Shown here one piece after another: positions 1 to 5,399 of a DNA stretch of 6,753 nt. Location: the NCBI GenBank assembly GCA_016206675.1, contig JACQRD010000078.1, positions 1 through 6,753 of the forward strand, read 5' to 3'. The stretch comes from Candidatus Omnitrophota bacterium. Lineage in GTDB: Bacteria; Omnitrophota; Gorgyraeia; Aquiviventales; Aquiviventaceae. Below the pieces are notes generated by a model, which ran no database searches, was not told the DNA's origin, and saw nothing but the letters and a program-made list of their open reading frames with translations. A program made the position numbers and the translations under genes. Positions within the stretch are counted from its first letter, which is position 1. Every line of letters begins with the position of its first letter.

Positions 1-33
1 CTCCTGCAACGAGGACGATAGAAGCCATTGATT

Positions 34-64
34 AGCAGACAGCAGACAGCAGACAGCAGACAGC
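34..64. repeat. Tandem heptamer array, (AGCAGAC)x4 plus AGC
   Basis: Four perfect copies of AGCAGAC run from 34 to 61, followed by AGC. The array lies just beyond the stop codon of the leftward oxidoreductase gene. It is the inverted partner of a second heptamer array at 107-134: bases 39-64 can pair with 109-134, with exceptions only at the seventh base of each unit. The rest of 1-87 shows no gene. Short tandem heptamers of this kind are known in intergenic DNA of some bacteria, for example the STRR repeats of cyanobacteria; their role here is unknown. Confidence 0.9.
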
Positions 65-87
65 CAAATCTAAAAGCCGCAGGCAAC

Positions 88-1065
88 TCATGAGCGCCTT
101 TGGCTCTTGCTGTTTGCTGTGTGCTGTTTGCTGTAGGCTAACGGTCGGTTGCGCATGGTCTTCTCGATGCGCAACGCGAGCGCTAACGCCGCCCTCGCAT
201 CAGCGCCGGAGACCACGGGCGAGGTACCGGTGCGCACGGCGTCAATGAACGCGGCCAGCTCGTCCTGCAGTGGCGGCCGTTGATTCACCGGCAAATTCAC
301 GCGCTCAATACCGCGCGCGCCTTTGTGGGCTAACTCGACGGTCTGCGCCTTGTAGTCGATGGAGAGGTAGCTGTCCTCCTGAAAGACGCGGATGCGCCGG
401 ATCGTCTCGTCGCTGATGCGGCTGGCGGTCAGATTCGCCACGCAGCCGGAGGCGAACTCCAGCCGGGCGTTGGCGATGTCTTCGCTGGGCGAGAGCACCG
501 GCACGCCGAGGGCTTCGATGCGCCGCACGGACGATCGCACCAGCAGCAATATCAGGTCGAGATCGTGGATCATTACATCCAGCACGACGCTGACGTCGGT
601 GCCGCGGAAGGGATACGGGGAGAGCCGGTGCACCTCGATGAAGCGGGGATGGGTCAGATGGTCCATGGCGGCGTGGATGGCGGCGTTGAAGCGCTCCACA
701 TGGCCCACCTGCAGAATAACACCGCGCCGCCTGGCCGCCCGGATCAGCGCCTCTGCCTCCGCCAGCGTGGTGGCGATGGGTTTTTCGATCAGCACGTGGA
801 TGCCGCGCGCCAACAACCACCGGCCAATCGGGGCATGGAGGCTGGTGGGCGCGGCCAGGCTGACCGCATCGACCGCTGCGGCCAGTTGCCGGTAGTCGGT
901 GACGGCCTCGCAGCGCAGGCTCTCCGCCAGCGGCTTGGTGCACCCCGGGTCGATGTCGCACACCGCGGCCAGGCGCACGGTGGGCATGGCGGCATAGATC
1001 TCCGCATGCCGCCGGCCCACATGGCCGACCCCGATGACCCCCACTCTCAATAACTTCTTCTCCAT
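88..1065 (-). CDS. Gfo/Idh/MocA-family NAD(P)-dependent oxidoreductase
   Basis: A 325-residue protein with the two-domain layout of the Gfo/Idh/MocA family, which oxidises or reduces sugars and sugar nucleotides. The N-terminal Rossmann fold has the dinucleotide motif GVGHVG (12-17) and an acidic CDID turn (36-39). The family EKP motif is at 94-96, GHVERFN at 121-127, and the putative catalytic region DVMIHDLD at 163-170 carries the usual His (167) and Asp. The length is typical. The start ATG follows an unremarkable, weakly purine-rich leader. Members with HVERFN and MIHDLD motifs often sit in lipid A gene clusters; GnnA, which oxidises UDP-GlcNAc at C3, is one example. The neighbouring exporter fits that role, but no GnnB-type aminotransferase is visible, so the substrate stays open. 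The last roughly 15 residues (YSKQHTANSK and on) are encoded by a heptamer repeat array and are probably not part of the fold. Confidence 0.9.
   Translation of the reverse strand: MEKKLLRVGVIGVGHVGRRHAEIYAAMPTVRLAAVCDIDPGCTKPLAESLRCEAVTDYRQLAAAVDAVSLAAPTSLHAPIGRWLLARGIHVLIEKPIATTLAEAEALIRAARRRGVILQVGHVERFNAAIHAAMDHLTHPRFIEVHRLSPYPFRGTDVSVVLDVMIHDLDLILLLVRSSVRRIEALGVPVLSPSEDIANARLEFASGCVANLTASRISDETIRRIRVFQEDSYLSIDYKAQTVELAHKGARGIERVNLPVNQRPPLQDELAAFIDAVRTGTSPVVSGADARAALALALRIEKTMRNRPLAYSKQHTANSKSQRRS
107..134. repeat. Tandem heptamer array, TTGCTGT x4 (one GTGCTGT)
   Basis: Four heptamers, TTGCTGT, TTGCTGT, GTGCTGT and TTGCTGT, lie inside the 3' end of the oxidoreductase gene. They are close to the reverse complement of the AGCAGAC array at 34-64. 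In a rightward transcript 39-64 could pair with 109-134, with two G.U wobbles and one G-G mismatch, around a 44-nt loop. Because the unit is seven bases long, its reading phase shifts with each copy, giving the non-repetitive peptide YSKQHTANSK on the minus strand. Confidence 0.85.
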
Positions 1066-1087
1066 AATCCGGTTACGTAGTTGGGTT

Positions 1088-1182
1088 GTCGGTCACGTGG
1101 CCCGTTTCGTCTGTCGTCATTCGGTGACGTGATACACGAACAACGTCACCGAACAACGACACGGGCTACGTCGCCGACCGAC
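1088..1182. repeat. Long imperfect inverted repeat (about 34 bp of pairing)
   Basis: Four stem segments stack in register. Positions 1120-1130 pair with 1143-1153 (11 bp, perfect, 12-nt loop). Positions 1112-1117 pair with 1156-1161 (6 bp, after a 2x2 mismatch). Positions 1095-1104 pair with 1162-1171 (10 bp with one G.T, after a 7-nt bulge at 1105-1111). Positions 1088-1094 pair with 1176-1182 (7 bp, after a 4-nt bulge). It lies in the presumed 5' leader of the leftward oxidoreductase gene. There is no T tract, so it is not a typical terminator. A structured leader, a protein-binding palindrome or a decayed miniature transposable element are all possible. Confidence 0.75.
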
Positions 1183-1198
1183 GATAAACGGGACACTG

Positions 1199-1228
1199 AG
1201 TCTAACAGAACGCCTTGTCGCACGTCAA
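1199..1228 (-). promoter_or_regulatory. Candidate sigma70-type promoter for the leftward oxidoreductase
   Basis: On the minus strand, a -35 hexamer TTGACG (1223-1228) is followed after 18 bases by TAGACT (1199-1204) as the -10 element, matching the consensus at 5/6 and 4/6. It would give a leader of about 125 nt containing the long inverted repeat. It overlaps the rightward promoter, so the two may compete. The -10 match is weak. Confidence 0.4.
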
Positions 1229-1243
1229 CTTGCGTGGTAGAAT
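1215..1243 (+). promoter_or_regulatory. Candidate sigma70-type promoter for the ABC exporter gene
   Basis: A -35 hexamer TTGTCG (1215-1220) and a -10 hexamer TAGAAT (1238-1243) are separated by exactly 17 bases, with 4/6 and 5/6 consensus matches. Transcription would begin near 1250, giving a leader of about 160 nt with two hairpins (1273-1294 and 1354-1393) before the exporter start codon. This is the best promoter-like sequence I found in the window. Confidence 0.6.
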
Positions 1244-1272
1244 GGCGCGCTCATGTTCTCACCACCTATGCC

Positions 1273-1294
1273 GGTCCCGCCCCAAAGCGGGACC
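1273..1294. repeat. Perfect 8-bp hairpin in the exporter leader
   Basis: GGTCCCGC (1273-1280) and GCGGGACC (1287-1294) flank a 6-nt loop. The following sequence is CAAAAA rather than a T run, so it does not look like an intrinsic terminator on either strand. It lies downstream of the candidate promoter and would be part of the mRNA leader. It may be a small dispersed palindromic repeat or an mRNA-stabilising structure. Confidence 0.6.
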
Positions 1295-1304
1295 CAAAAA
1301 CTCA

Positions 1305-1400
1305 ATGAATATGATGCTATGTCGTAGTCTGAGTCACCTGTTTGCCGTTTTTGTGATGGCAGCCGCTGCGTATATCAGAGCAGCCTGCCATCAGGCATAG
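1305..1400 (+). CDS. Possible 31-codon hydrophobic leader ORF upstream of the exporter
   Basis: An ATG at 1305 opens a 31-residue frame ending at a TAG at 1398-1400, eight bases before the exporter ATG. The product would be hydrophobic in the middle (LFAVFVMAAAAY), resembling a membrane or signal-like segment. No convincing Shine-Dalgarno sequence precedes it, and part of it is formed by a hairpin (1354-1393), so the frame may exist by chance. If translated, ribosomes passing through it would melt that hairpin and could couple its translation to the exporter gene. I do not recognise any homologue. Confidence 0.2.
   Translation: MNMMLCRSLSHLFAVFVMAAAAYIRAACHQA
1354..1393 (+). promoter_or_regulatory. 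Strong hairpin just upstream of the exporter ribosome-binding region
   Basis: TGATGGCAG (1354-1362) pairs perfectly with CTGCCATCA (1385-1393). Inside it GCTGC (1365-1369) pairs with GCAGC (1380-1384), leaving a 2-nt bulge and a 10-nt loop: 14 base pairs in all. It ends 15 bases before the exporter ATG, next to the purine-rich AGGTGGTGGG that must serve as ribosome-binding site. There is no following T run, so termination is unlikely. A role in translation control is an inference. Confidence 0.55.
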
Positions 1401-1408
1401 GTGGTGGG

Positions 1409-3208
1409 ATGGCCACCTATTTTCGCCTCGTCAGCTATCTCAAGCCCCACCTGCGAATCTTCGGGATCGCGGTGGGCTGCATGGTGGCTTCCGGCGTTCT
1501 CAACAGCGTGCAGCTGGCTGCCTTGTATCCCTTGGCGGACCGGGTGGTAACCAACCAGGCCATTCCCACGCCGGCATGGCTGCCCGGCTGGCTGGCCGCC
1601 TTCGTCGGGTGGCTGAATACCATTTCGCCGGTGCGGATGGCCGCGCTGATCGCGCTGGCCATTCCGGTGCTGTTTTTCGTCAAGGGGCTCTTTGAAGTGC
1701 TCCAGTCCTTCCACATGAACGACACCGCCCAGCGCATCGCGCGCGACCTGCGCCAAGCACTCTTCGACCGGATGCTGGGCCTCTCGCTCGACTACCATCA
1801 CAAGGCCCCCACCGGCACCTCCATGTCCCGCATCCTCTACGACACCGGCATCATCCAGAACTCCATCACCGAAGGGCTGACCGACCTGGTCTTCCAGAGC
1901 GTCCAGATCCTCATCTTTCTGACGATCGCGCTGGCGATCAACTGGAAGCTCTCGCTGATCATCTGCGTCATCGTGCCCCTCATCGCCTGGCCGGTGAGCC
2001 AGGTGGGGCGGCTGCTCAAGAAGCTCTCCAAGCAGGGCCAGCTGGTGATGGGGCAGCTCAACTCCACCATCCTGGAGTCACTCTCGGGGATTAAGATCGT
2101 GCAGGCGTTTTTGGTGGAGGAGTCCGTCCGGCGGAAGTTCGGCGCGGCGAACCAGCAGACGTATTCGATCACCCGCAAAATCCAAAAGCGGATCAACGCC
2201 CTGGAGCCGCTGACCGAGTTCGTCGGGGCCTGTGCCGCGGCCATCCTGTTTTGGTACGGGGCGCGCTCCGTCATTCAGCAGCAGCAAACGCTGGGCACTT
2301 TCCTCGTCTTTCTCGGATCGATGCTCTCCTTGATCCGGCCGTTGAAGCGGCTGGCGAAACTGCACGGCCTCAATCAGCAGGCCCTTGCCGCCGCCGAGCG
2401 CATCTTCGAGGTGCTCGACACGGCGCCGACGGTCATCGAGCACGCCAAGGCGCGCCTGCTCCCGGCCTTTCACCGCGAGATCGTCTACGAGCATGTCTCC
2501 TTCCACTACGACACGCACCCAGCCCTGCGGGATATTTCGCTGACGATCCGCGCGGGCGAAACCGTGGCCTTCGTGGGCCCCAGCGGCGGCGGCAAGACGA
2601 CGCTGGTCAACCTCCTGCCGCGCTTCTACGACCCGCGCGCCGGCCGGGTGCGCCTCGATGGGTTCGACATCAAGCACGTGACACTCGCCTCGCTGCGCGG
2701 GCAGATCGGCCTCGTCACCCAGGAGACGGTGCTCTTCAACGACACCGTGCGCGCCAACATCGCGCTGGGCAAGCCGGAGGCCGATCTGAGCGAGGTGGTC
2801 GAGGCGGCCAAGACGGCCAACGCCCACAGCTTCATCAGCCGGCTGCCGAAGGGGTATGATACGGGGATCGGCGAGCGCGGCGACTTGCTCTCCGGCGGAG
2901 AACGCCAGCGGCTGTCCATCGCCCGCGCGCTGCTGAAGAATCCGCCCATTCTGATTTTCGATGAGGCCACCAGCCAGCTCGACGCGCAGTCCGAGCATCT
3001 GGTCACGGAGGCGATCGAGCGGCTAACGAAGGACCGGACCGTGTTGTTCATCGCGCATCGCGTATCCACGGTGCGGCTCGCCCACCGCATCGTGCTGATC
3101 CAGGAAGGGCGCATTGTGGAGCACGGCAGTCACGACGAGCTCCTGCAAAAGAGCCCCCTCTACCGGAGGTTCTGTGAGCTGCAGTTGATTAGCACTGGGC
3201 AGTCCTGA
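1409..3208 (+). CDS. MsbA-like ABC exporter (fused permease and ATPase), probable lipid A or lipid flippase
   Basis: A 599-residue half-transporter with an N-terminal membrane domain (about 1-330, several hydrophobic segments near 15-40, 76-98, 158-192 and 268-305) and a C-terminal nucleotide-binding domain. The ATPase motifs are complete: A-loop Tyr367, Walker A GPSGGGKTT (390-398), Q-loop Gln438, signature LSGGERQ (494-500), Walker B ILIFDEA (514-520) with catalytic Glu519, D-loop SQLD, and switch His550. Such proteins work as inner-membrane homodimers; MsbA flips lipid A-core to the periplasmic face. Length and layout match MsbA, but close relatives export other lipids, drugs or peptides, so the substrate is inferred. 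The start follows a purine-rich AGGTGGTGGG. It has its own candidate promoter and a structured leader. The nearby oxidoreductase, if it acts on sugar nucleotides, supports an envelope-lipid role. Confidence 0.85.
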   Translation: MATYFRLVSYLKPHLRIFGIAVGCMVASGVLNSVQLAALYPLADRVVTNQAIPTPAWLPGWLAAFVGWLNTISPVRMAALIALAIPVLFFVKGLFEVLQSFHMNDTAQRIARDLRQALFDRMLGLSLDYHHKAPTGTSMSRILYDTGIIQNSITEGLTDLVFQSVQILIFLTIALAINWKLSLIICVIVPLIAWPVSQVGRLLKKLSKQGQLVMGQLNSTILESLSGIKIVQAFLVEESVRRKFGAANQQTYSITRKIQKRINALEPLTEFVGACAAAILFWYGARSVIQQQQTLGTFLVFLGSMLSLIRPLKRLAKLHGLNQQALAAAERIFEVLDTAPTVIEHAKARLLPAFHREIVYEHVSFHYDTHPALRDISLTIRAGETVAFVGPSGGGKTTLVNLLPRFYDPRAGRVRLDGFDIKHVTLASLRGQIGLVTQETVLFNDTVRANIALGKPEADLSEVVEAAKTANAHSFISRLPKGYDTGIGERGDLLSGGERQRLSIARALLKNPPILIFDEATSQLDAQSEHLVTEAIERLTKDRTVLFIAHRVSTVRLAHRIVLIQEGRIVEHGSHDELLQKSPLYRRFCELQLISTGQS

Positions 3209-3259
3209 GCGATCCCGAGCGAGCGAACGCGAGTCGAGGGATCGAAGGGCTGCAGCTCA
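3175..3259. repeat. Nested inverted repeats spanning the exporter stop and rpsB leader
   Basis: An outer perfect 10-bp pair, TGAGCTGCAG (3175-3184) with CTGCAGCTCA (3250-3259), encloses an inner 7-bp pair, CGATCCC (3210-3216) with GGGATCG (3238-3244). The exporter stop codon lies between the two left arms. There is no T run after either stem, so factor-independent termination is not supported. It could be a structured rpsB leader, an mRNA 3' end stabiliser or a dispersed palindromic repeat. No good promoter for rpsB is visible in the 93-base spacer. Confidence 0.6.
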
Positions 3260-3301
3260 TGCACGCAGGGCCGTCGACGAAGGAGTCAGGAGGTTCGTGA
3301 G

Positions 3302-4096
3302 ATGGCGGAGTCGTTGGTTCGGCAGTTGCTGGAGGCCGGGGTGCACTTCGGCCACCAGACGAAGCGGTGGAACCCAAAGATGAAGCGGTTTCTCTTCGGC
3401 AGCCGCTCGGGCATTTACATCATCGACCTAGAAAAGACGGAGCAGCATCTGAAGGCCGCCTGCCAATTTCTGGAAGAGGTCGCGGCGAAGGGGCAGATGG
3501 TGCTCTACATCGGCACGAAAAAGCAGGCCAAGCTCATCCTGGAGGAGGAAGCGAAGCGCGCCGGGCAGCCATACGTCGTCAACCGGTGGCTGGGCGGCAC
3601 GCTGACGAACTTCCAGACGATCAAGAACAACATCGACCGGATGCTGGAGCTGCGCAAGCAGAAGGCGGAAGGGCTCTTTGAGCGCATCTCCAAGAAGGAT
3701 GCCAAGCGTTTCTCGCACCAGTTGGAGCGGCTGGAGGAGGGTTTCTCCGGGCTGGCGGATTTGAACCGGCTGCCCGGCTGCCTCTTCATCATCGACACGA
3801 AACGGGAAGATATCGCCGTGCGTGAAGCCAACCGCCTCAACATCCCGATCGTGGCCATCTGCGACACCAACGCCGATCCAGAGCTGATCACGCATCCGAT
3901 TCCGGGCAACGACGACGCGCTGCGCGCCATCCGCCTCATCGCCTCGATCGTCACCGAGAGCGTGATCGCGGGCCGGCGCCGGTATGAAACCTCGCAGCTG
4001 CCGGCGCCGGTTGAGGACTCCACCGACGCGGAACACGAGGCCCTCGCCGGCAACGCCAACACGCCGGAGGGCGGGCATGCCGACCATGCCGGCTAA
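3302..4096 (+). CDS. rpsB: 30S ribosomal protein S2
   Basis: A 264-residue S2, which sits on the solvent side of the small subunit between head and body and is needed for S1 binding. Clear family blocks are LLEAGVHFGHQTKRWNPKM (9-27), NRWLGGTLTNF (94-104), the helical hairpin region at about 105-160, FIIDTKRE (162-169) and the C-terminal CDTNADPELITHPIPGNDDA (187-206). The last 35 or so residues form a variable, acidic and polar tail, common in this family. The start is fixed by a strong AGGAGGT (3288-3294) seven bases upstream of the ATG and by the conserved N terminus. It heads the classical rpsB-tsf-pyrH-frr cluster. S2 autoregulates its own mRNA in enterobacteria; whether the inverted repeats upstream do this here is unknown. 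Confidence 0.98.
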   Translation: MAESLVRQLLEAGVHFGHQTKRWNPKMKRFLFGSRSGIYIIDLEKTEQHLKAACQFLEEVAAKGQMVLYIGTKKQAKLILEEEAKRAGQPYVVNRWLGGTLTNFQTIKNNIDRMLELRKQKAEGLFERISKKDAKRFSHQLERLEEGFSGLADLNRLPGCLFIIDTKREDIAVREANRLNIPIVAICDTNADPELITHPIPGNDDALRAIRLIASIVTESVIAGRRRYETSQLPAPVEDSTDAEHEALAGNANTPEGGHADHAG

Positions 4097-4556
4097 GGTC
4101 AGCCTCGAAGCGATCAAGCGGTTGCGCGACAAAACCGGAGCACCCGTCGGAGCGGTGCGGAAGGCGCTGGAAACCGCCGGCGGCGATGAACTCAAAGCCC
4201 TGGAGCTCTTACGGCAGCAGGGCGCGCAACTAGCCGACAAGCGGCAGGGCCGCGCGACCAGCCAAGGTCGCGTGGAAGCCTACGTCCACCATAACGGGCA
4301 ACTGGGCGCGCTCGTGGAGGTGGGCTGCGAGACGGACTTCGTGGCGCGCACGGACGATTTCCGGCAGTTCTGCAAGGAGCTCGCCATGCACGTCGCGGCC
4401 ACGGAGGAGGCCCCCCTCGCGAGCCTGCTGGAGCAGCCCTTTATCAAGGACCCTGGGACGACCGTCGGGGGGCTACTCAAGGCGCTAATCGGCAAAACCG
4501 GTGAGAACGTCGTCATCAAGCGGGTCGCCAAGTTCAGCATCGGGGCGGCGGGGTAA
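4077..4556 (+). CDS. tsf: Elongation factor Ts, unusually compact form
   Basis: EF-Ts is the guanine-nucleotide exchange factor that releases GDP from EF-Tu. The N-terminal UBA-like EF-Tu binding module is at about 8-46, with TGAPVGAVRKAL matching the usual TGAGMMDCKKAL. The core carries the hallmark CETDFVAR (84-91), whose Asp87-Phe88 disrupts the Mg site of EF-Tu, and ends with LLEQPFIKD (117-125) and KTGENVVIKRVAKFSIGA. The protein is only 159 residues, against 283 in E. coli and about 196 in Thermus. The helical stretch normally between the MHIA and LEQPF blocks is replaced by about ten residues. I chose ATG 4077 because GGAGGG (4066-4071) sits five bases upstream. ATG 4086 is an alternative. 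The gene overlaps rpsB by 20 bases, implying translational coupling. Confidence 0.93.
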   Translation: MPTMPAKVSLEAIKRLRDKTGAPVGAVRKALETAGGDELKALELLRQQGAQLADKRQGRATSQGRVEAYVHHNGQLGALVEVGCETDFVARTDDFRQFCKELAMHVAATEEAPLASLLEQPFIKDPGTTVGGLLKALIGKTGENVVIKRVAKFSIGAAG

Positions 4557-4561
4557 GCGGG

Positions 4562-5332
4562 ATGCCGGGGGCGGCGGCGATGAAAGCGAAGAGCGAACGG
4601 CAGGCGTCGGGCACGCCGAAGTACAAACGGATCGTGCTGAAGCTCAGCGGCGAAGCGCTGCAGGGCAAGTTGGGCTTCGGGATTGACCCGGACATCCTCG
4701 ACGACTTCGCCCGGCAGATCAAAGAGGTGCACGAGCTAGGGGTGCAGGTCACGGTGGTTGTCGGCGGCGGCAACATCTTCCGCGGCCTGACGACCTCCTC
4801 GGCCACGGGCATGGAGCGTGCTACGGCCGACTACATGGGCATGCTCGCCACGGCGATCAACGGCCTCGCCCTGCAGGACGCGCTGGAGCGGCAGGGCGTG
4901 CCCACGCGGGTGCAGACGGCCATCGAAATCGCCAAGGTCGCCGAGCCCTACATCCGCCGGCGGGCGATCCGGCATCTGGAGAAAGGCCGCGTCGTCATCT
5001 TCGTCGGCGGCATCGGCAACCCGTTCTTTACGACGGACACCACCGCAGCACTTCGCGCAATGGAAATCGGGGCGGATGTCGTGCTGAAGGCCACGAACGT
5101 CGACGGCATCTATACCGCCGACCCGGCGGTGGACCGCCAAGCGAAGAAGTATACCGTGCTGAGCTTCGCCGACGTGCTGAAGAAGGGGCTAAAGGTGATG
5201 GATGCCACCGCCGTCAACCTGTGCATGGACGGGCGCATTCCAATCATCGTCTTCGATCTGCACCGCCAGGGCAACATCAAGCGGGCGGTCTGCGGCGAGC
5301 CGGTCGGCACCCAAGTGATCAATCGGAAGTAA
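4562..5332 (+). CDS. pyrH: Uridylate (UMP) kinase
   Basis: PyrH phosphorylates UMP to UDP with ATP, supplying pyrimidine nucleotides and UDP-sugars. It is a hexameric amino-acid-kinase-fold enzyme unrelated to eukaryotic UMP kinases. Motifs by residue from the first ATG: KLSGEAL (27-33), VVGGGNIFRG (66-75), DYMGMLAT (90-97), GNPFFTTDTTAALRA (152-166), KATNVDGIYTADP (176-188) and KVMDATA (211-217). The length of 256 is slightly above the usual 235-245 because of about 18 extra N-terminal residues before KYKRIVLK. The ATG at 4580 would give 250 residues. Neither start has a canonical ribosome-binding site, only G-rich stretches, so the start is uncertain. The 5-base gap after tsf points to the same mRNA and translational coupling. 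Confidence 0.96.
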   Translation: MPGAAAMKAKSERQASGTPKYKRIVLKLSGEALQGKLGFGIDPDILDDFARQIKEVHELGVQVTVVVGGGNIFRGLTTSSATGMERATADYMGMLATAINGLALQDALERQGVPTRVQTAIEIAKVAEPYIRRRAIRHLEKGRVVIFVGGIGNPFFTTDTTAALRAMEIGADVVLKATNVDGIYTADPAVDRQAKKYTVLSFADVLKKGLKVMDATAVNLCMDGRIPIIVFDLHRQGNIKRAVCGEPVGTQVINRK

Positions 5333-5347
5333 CGCGGATGTTCTGGG

Positions 5348-5368
5348 CTCAGGGTTGGGGGTTCGGGG
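5348..5368. repeat. Degenerate G-rich heptamers in the pyrH-frr spacer
   Basis: Three consecutive seven-base units, CTCAGGG, TTGGGGG and TTCGGGG, sit in the 67-base spacer between pyrH and frr. The unit differs from the AGCAGAC/TTGCTGT family elsewhere in the window but has the same seven-base period. Three degenerate units could be a decayed array or a coincidence. Confidence 0.45.
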
Positions 5369-5399
5369 CCAAACCAGTGCATTCACGCAGGAGCCAATA

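Noticed and set aside
28..37. TTGATTAGCA also occurs at 3185-3194, suggesting a dispersed repeat
   Set aside because: The match is only ten bases, one copy is inside the exporter coding sequence, and the flanks do not continue the similarity.
34..134. CRISPR array suggested by the repeated units at the left edge
   Set aside because: Units are seven bases long and directly tandem with no spacers, and no cas gene is nearby.
1273..1294. Intrinsic terminator at the 8-bp hairpin in the exporter leader
   Set aside because: It has no T run on either strand and lies between a good promoter and the gene it would serve.
1081..1308. 75-codon plus-strand open frame in the divergent intergenic region
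   Set aside because: It runs through the long inverted repeat and both candidate promoters, has no ribosome-binding site, and has a biased composition (Arg, Thr) without recognisable features.
2078..2998. Long open frame (306 codons) on the minus strand inside the ABC exporter gene
   Set aside because: High-GC coding DNA often leaves antisense frames open. The product shows no recognisable domain, and the plus-strand frame has every ABC motif.
3984..4076. Upstream in-frame ATG extending EF-Ts by 31 residues
   Set aside because: The extension is arginine- and proline-rich, lies inside rpsB in another frame and does not match EF-Ts. The ATG at 4077 has a good ribosome-binding site.
3428..4240. 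270-codon minus-strand open frame across rpsB and tsf
   Set aside because: It is antisense to two unmistakable conserved genes and has no recognisable protein features.
5355..5399. TTG start extending ribosome recycling factor by 15 residues
   Set aside because: The added residues come from spacer and repeat DNA, while ATG 5400 has AGGAG at correct spacing and gives the normal family length.
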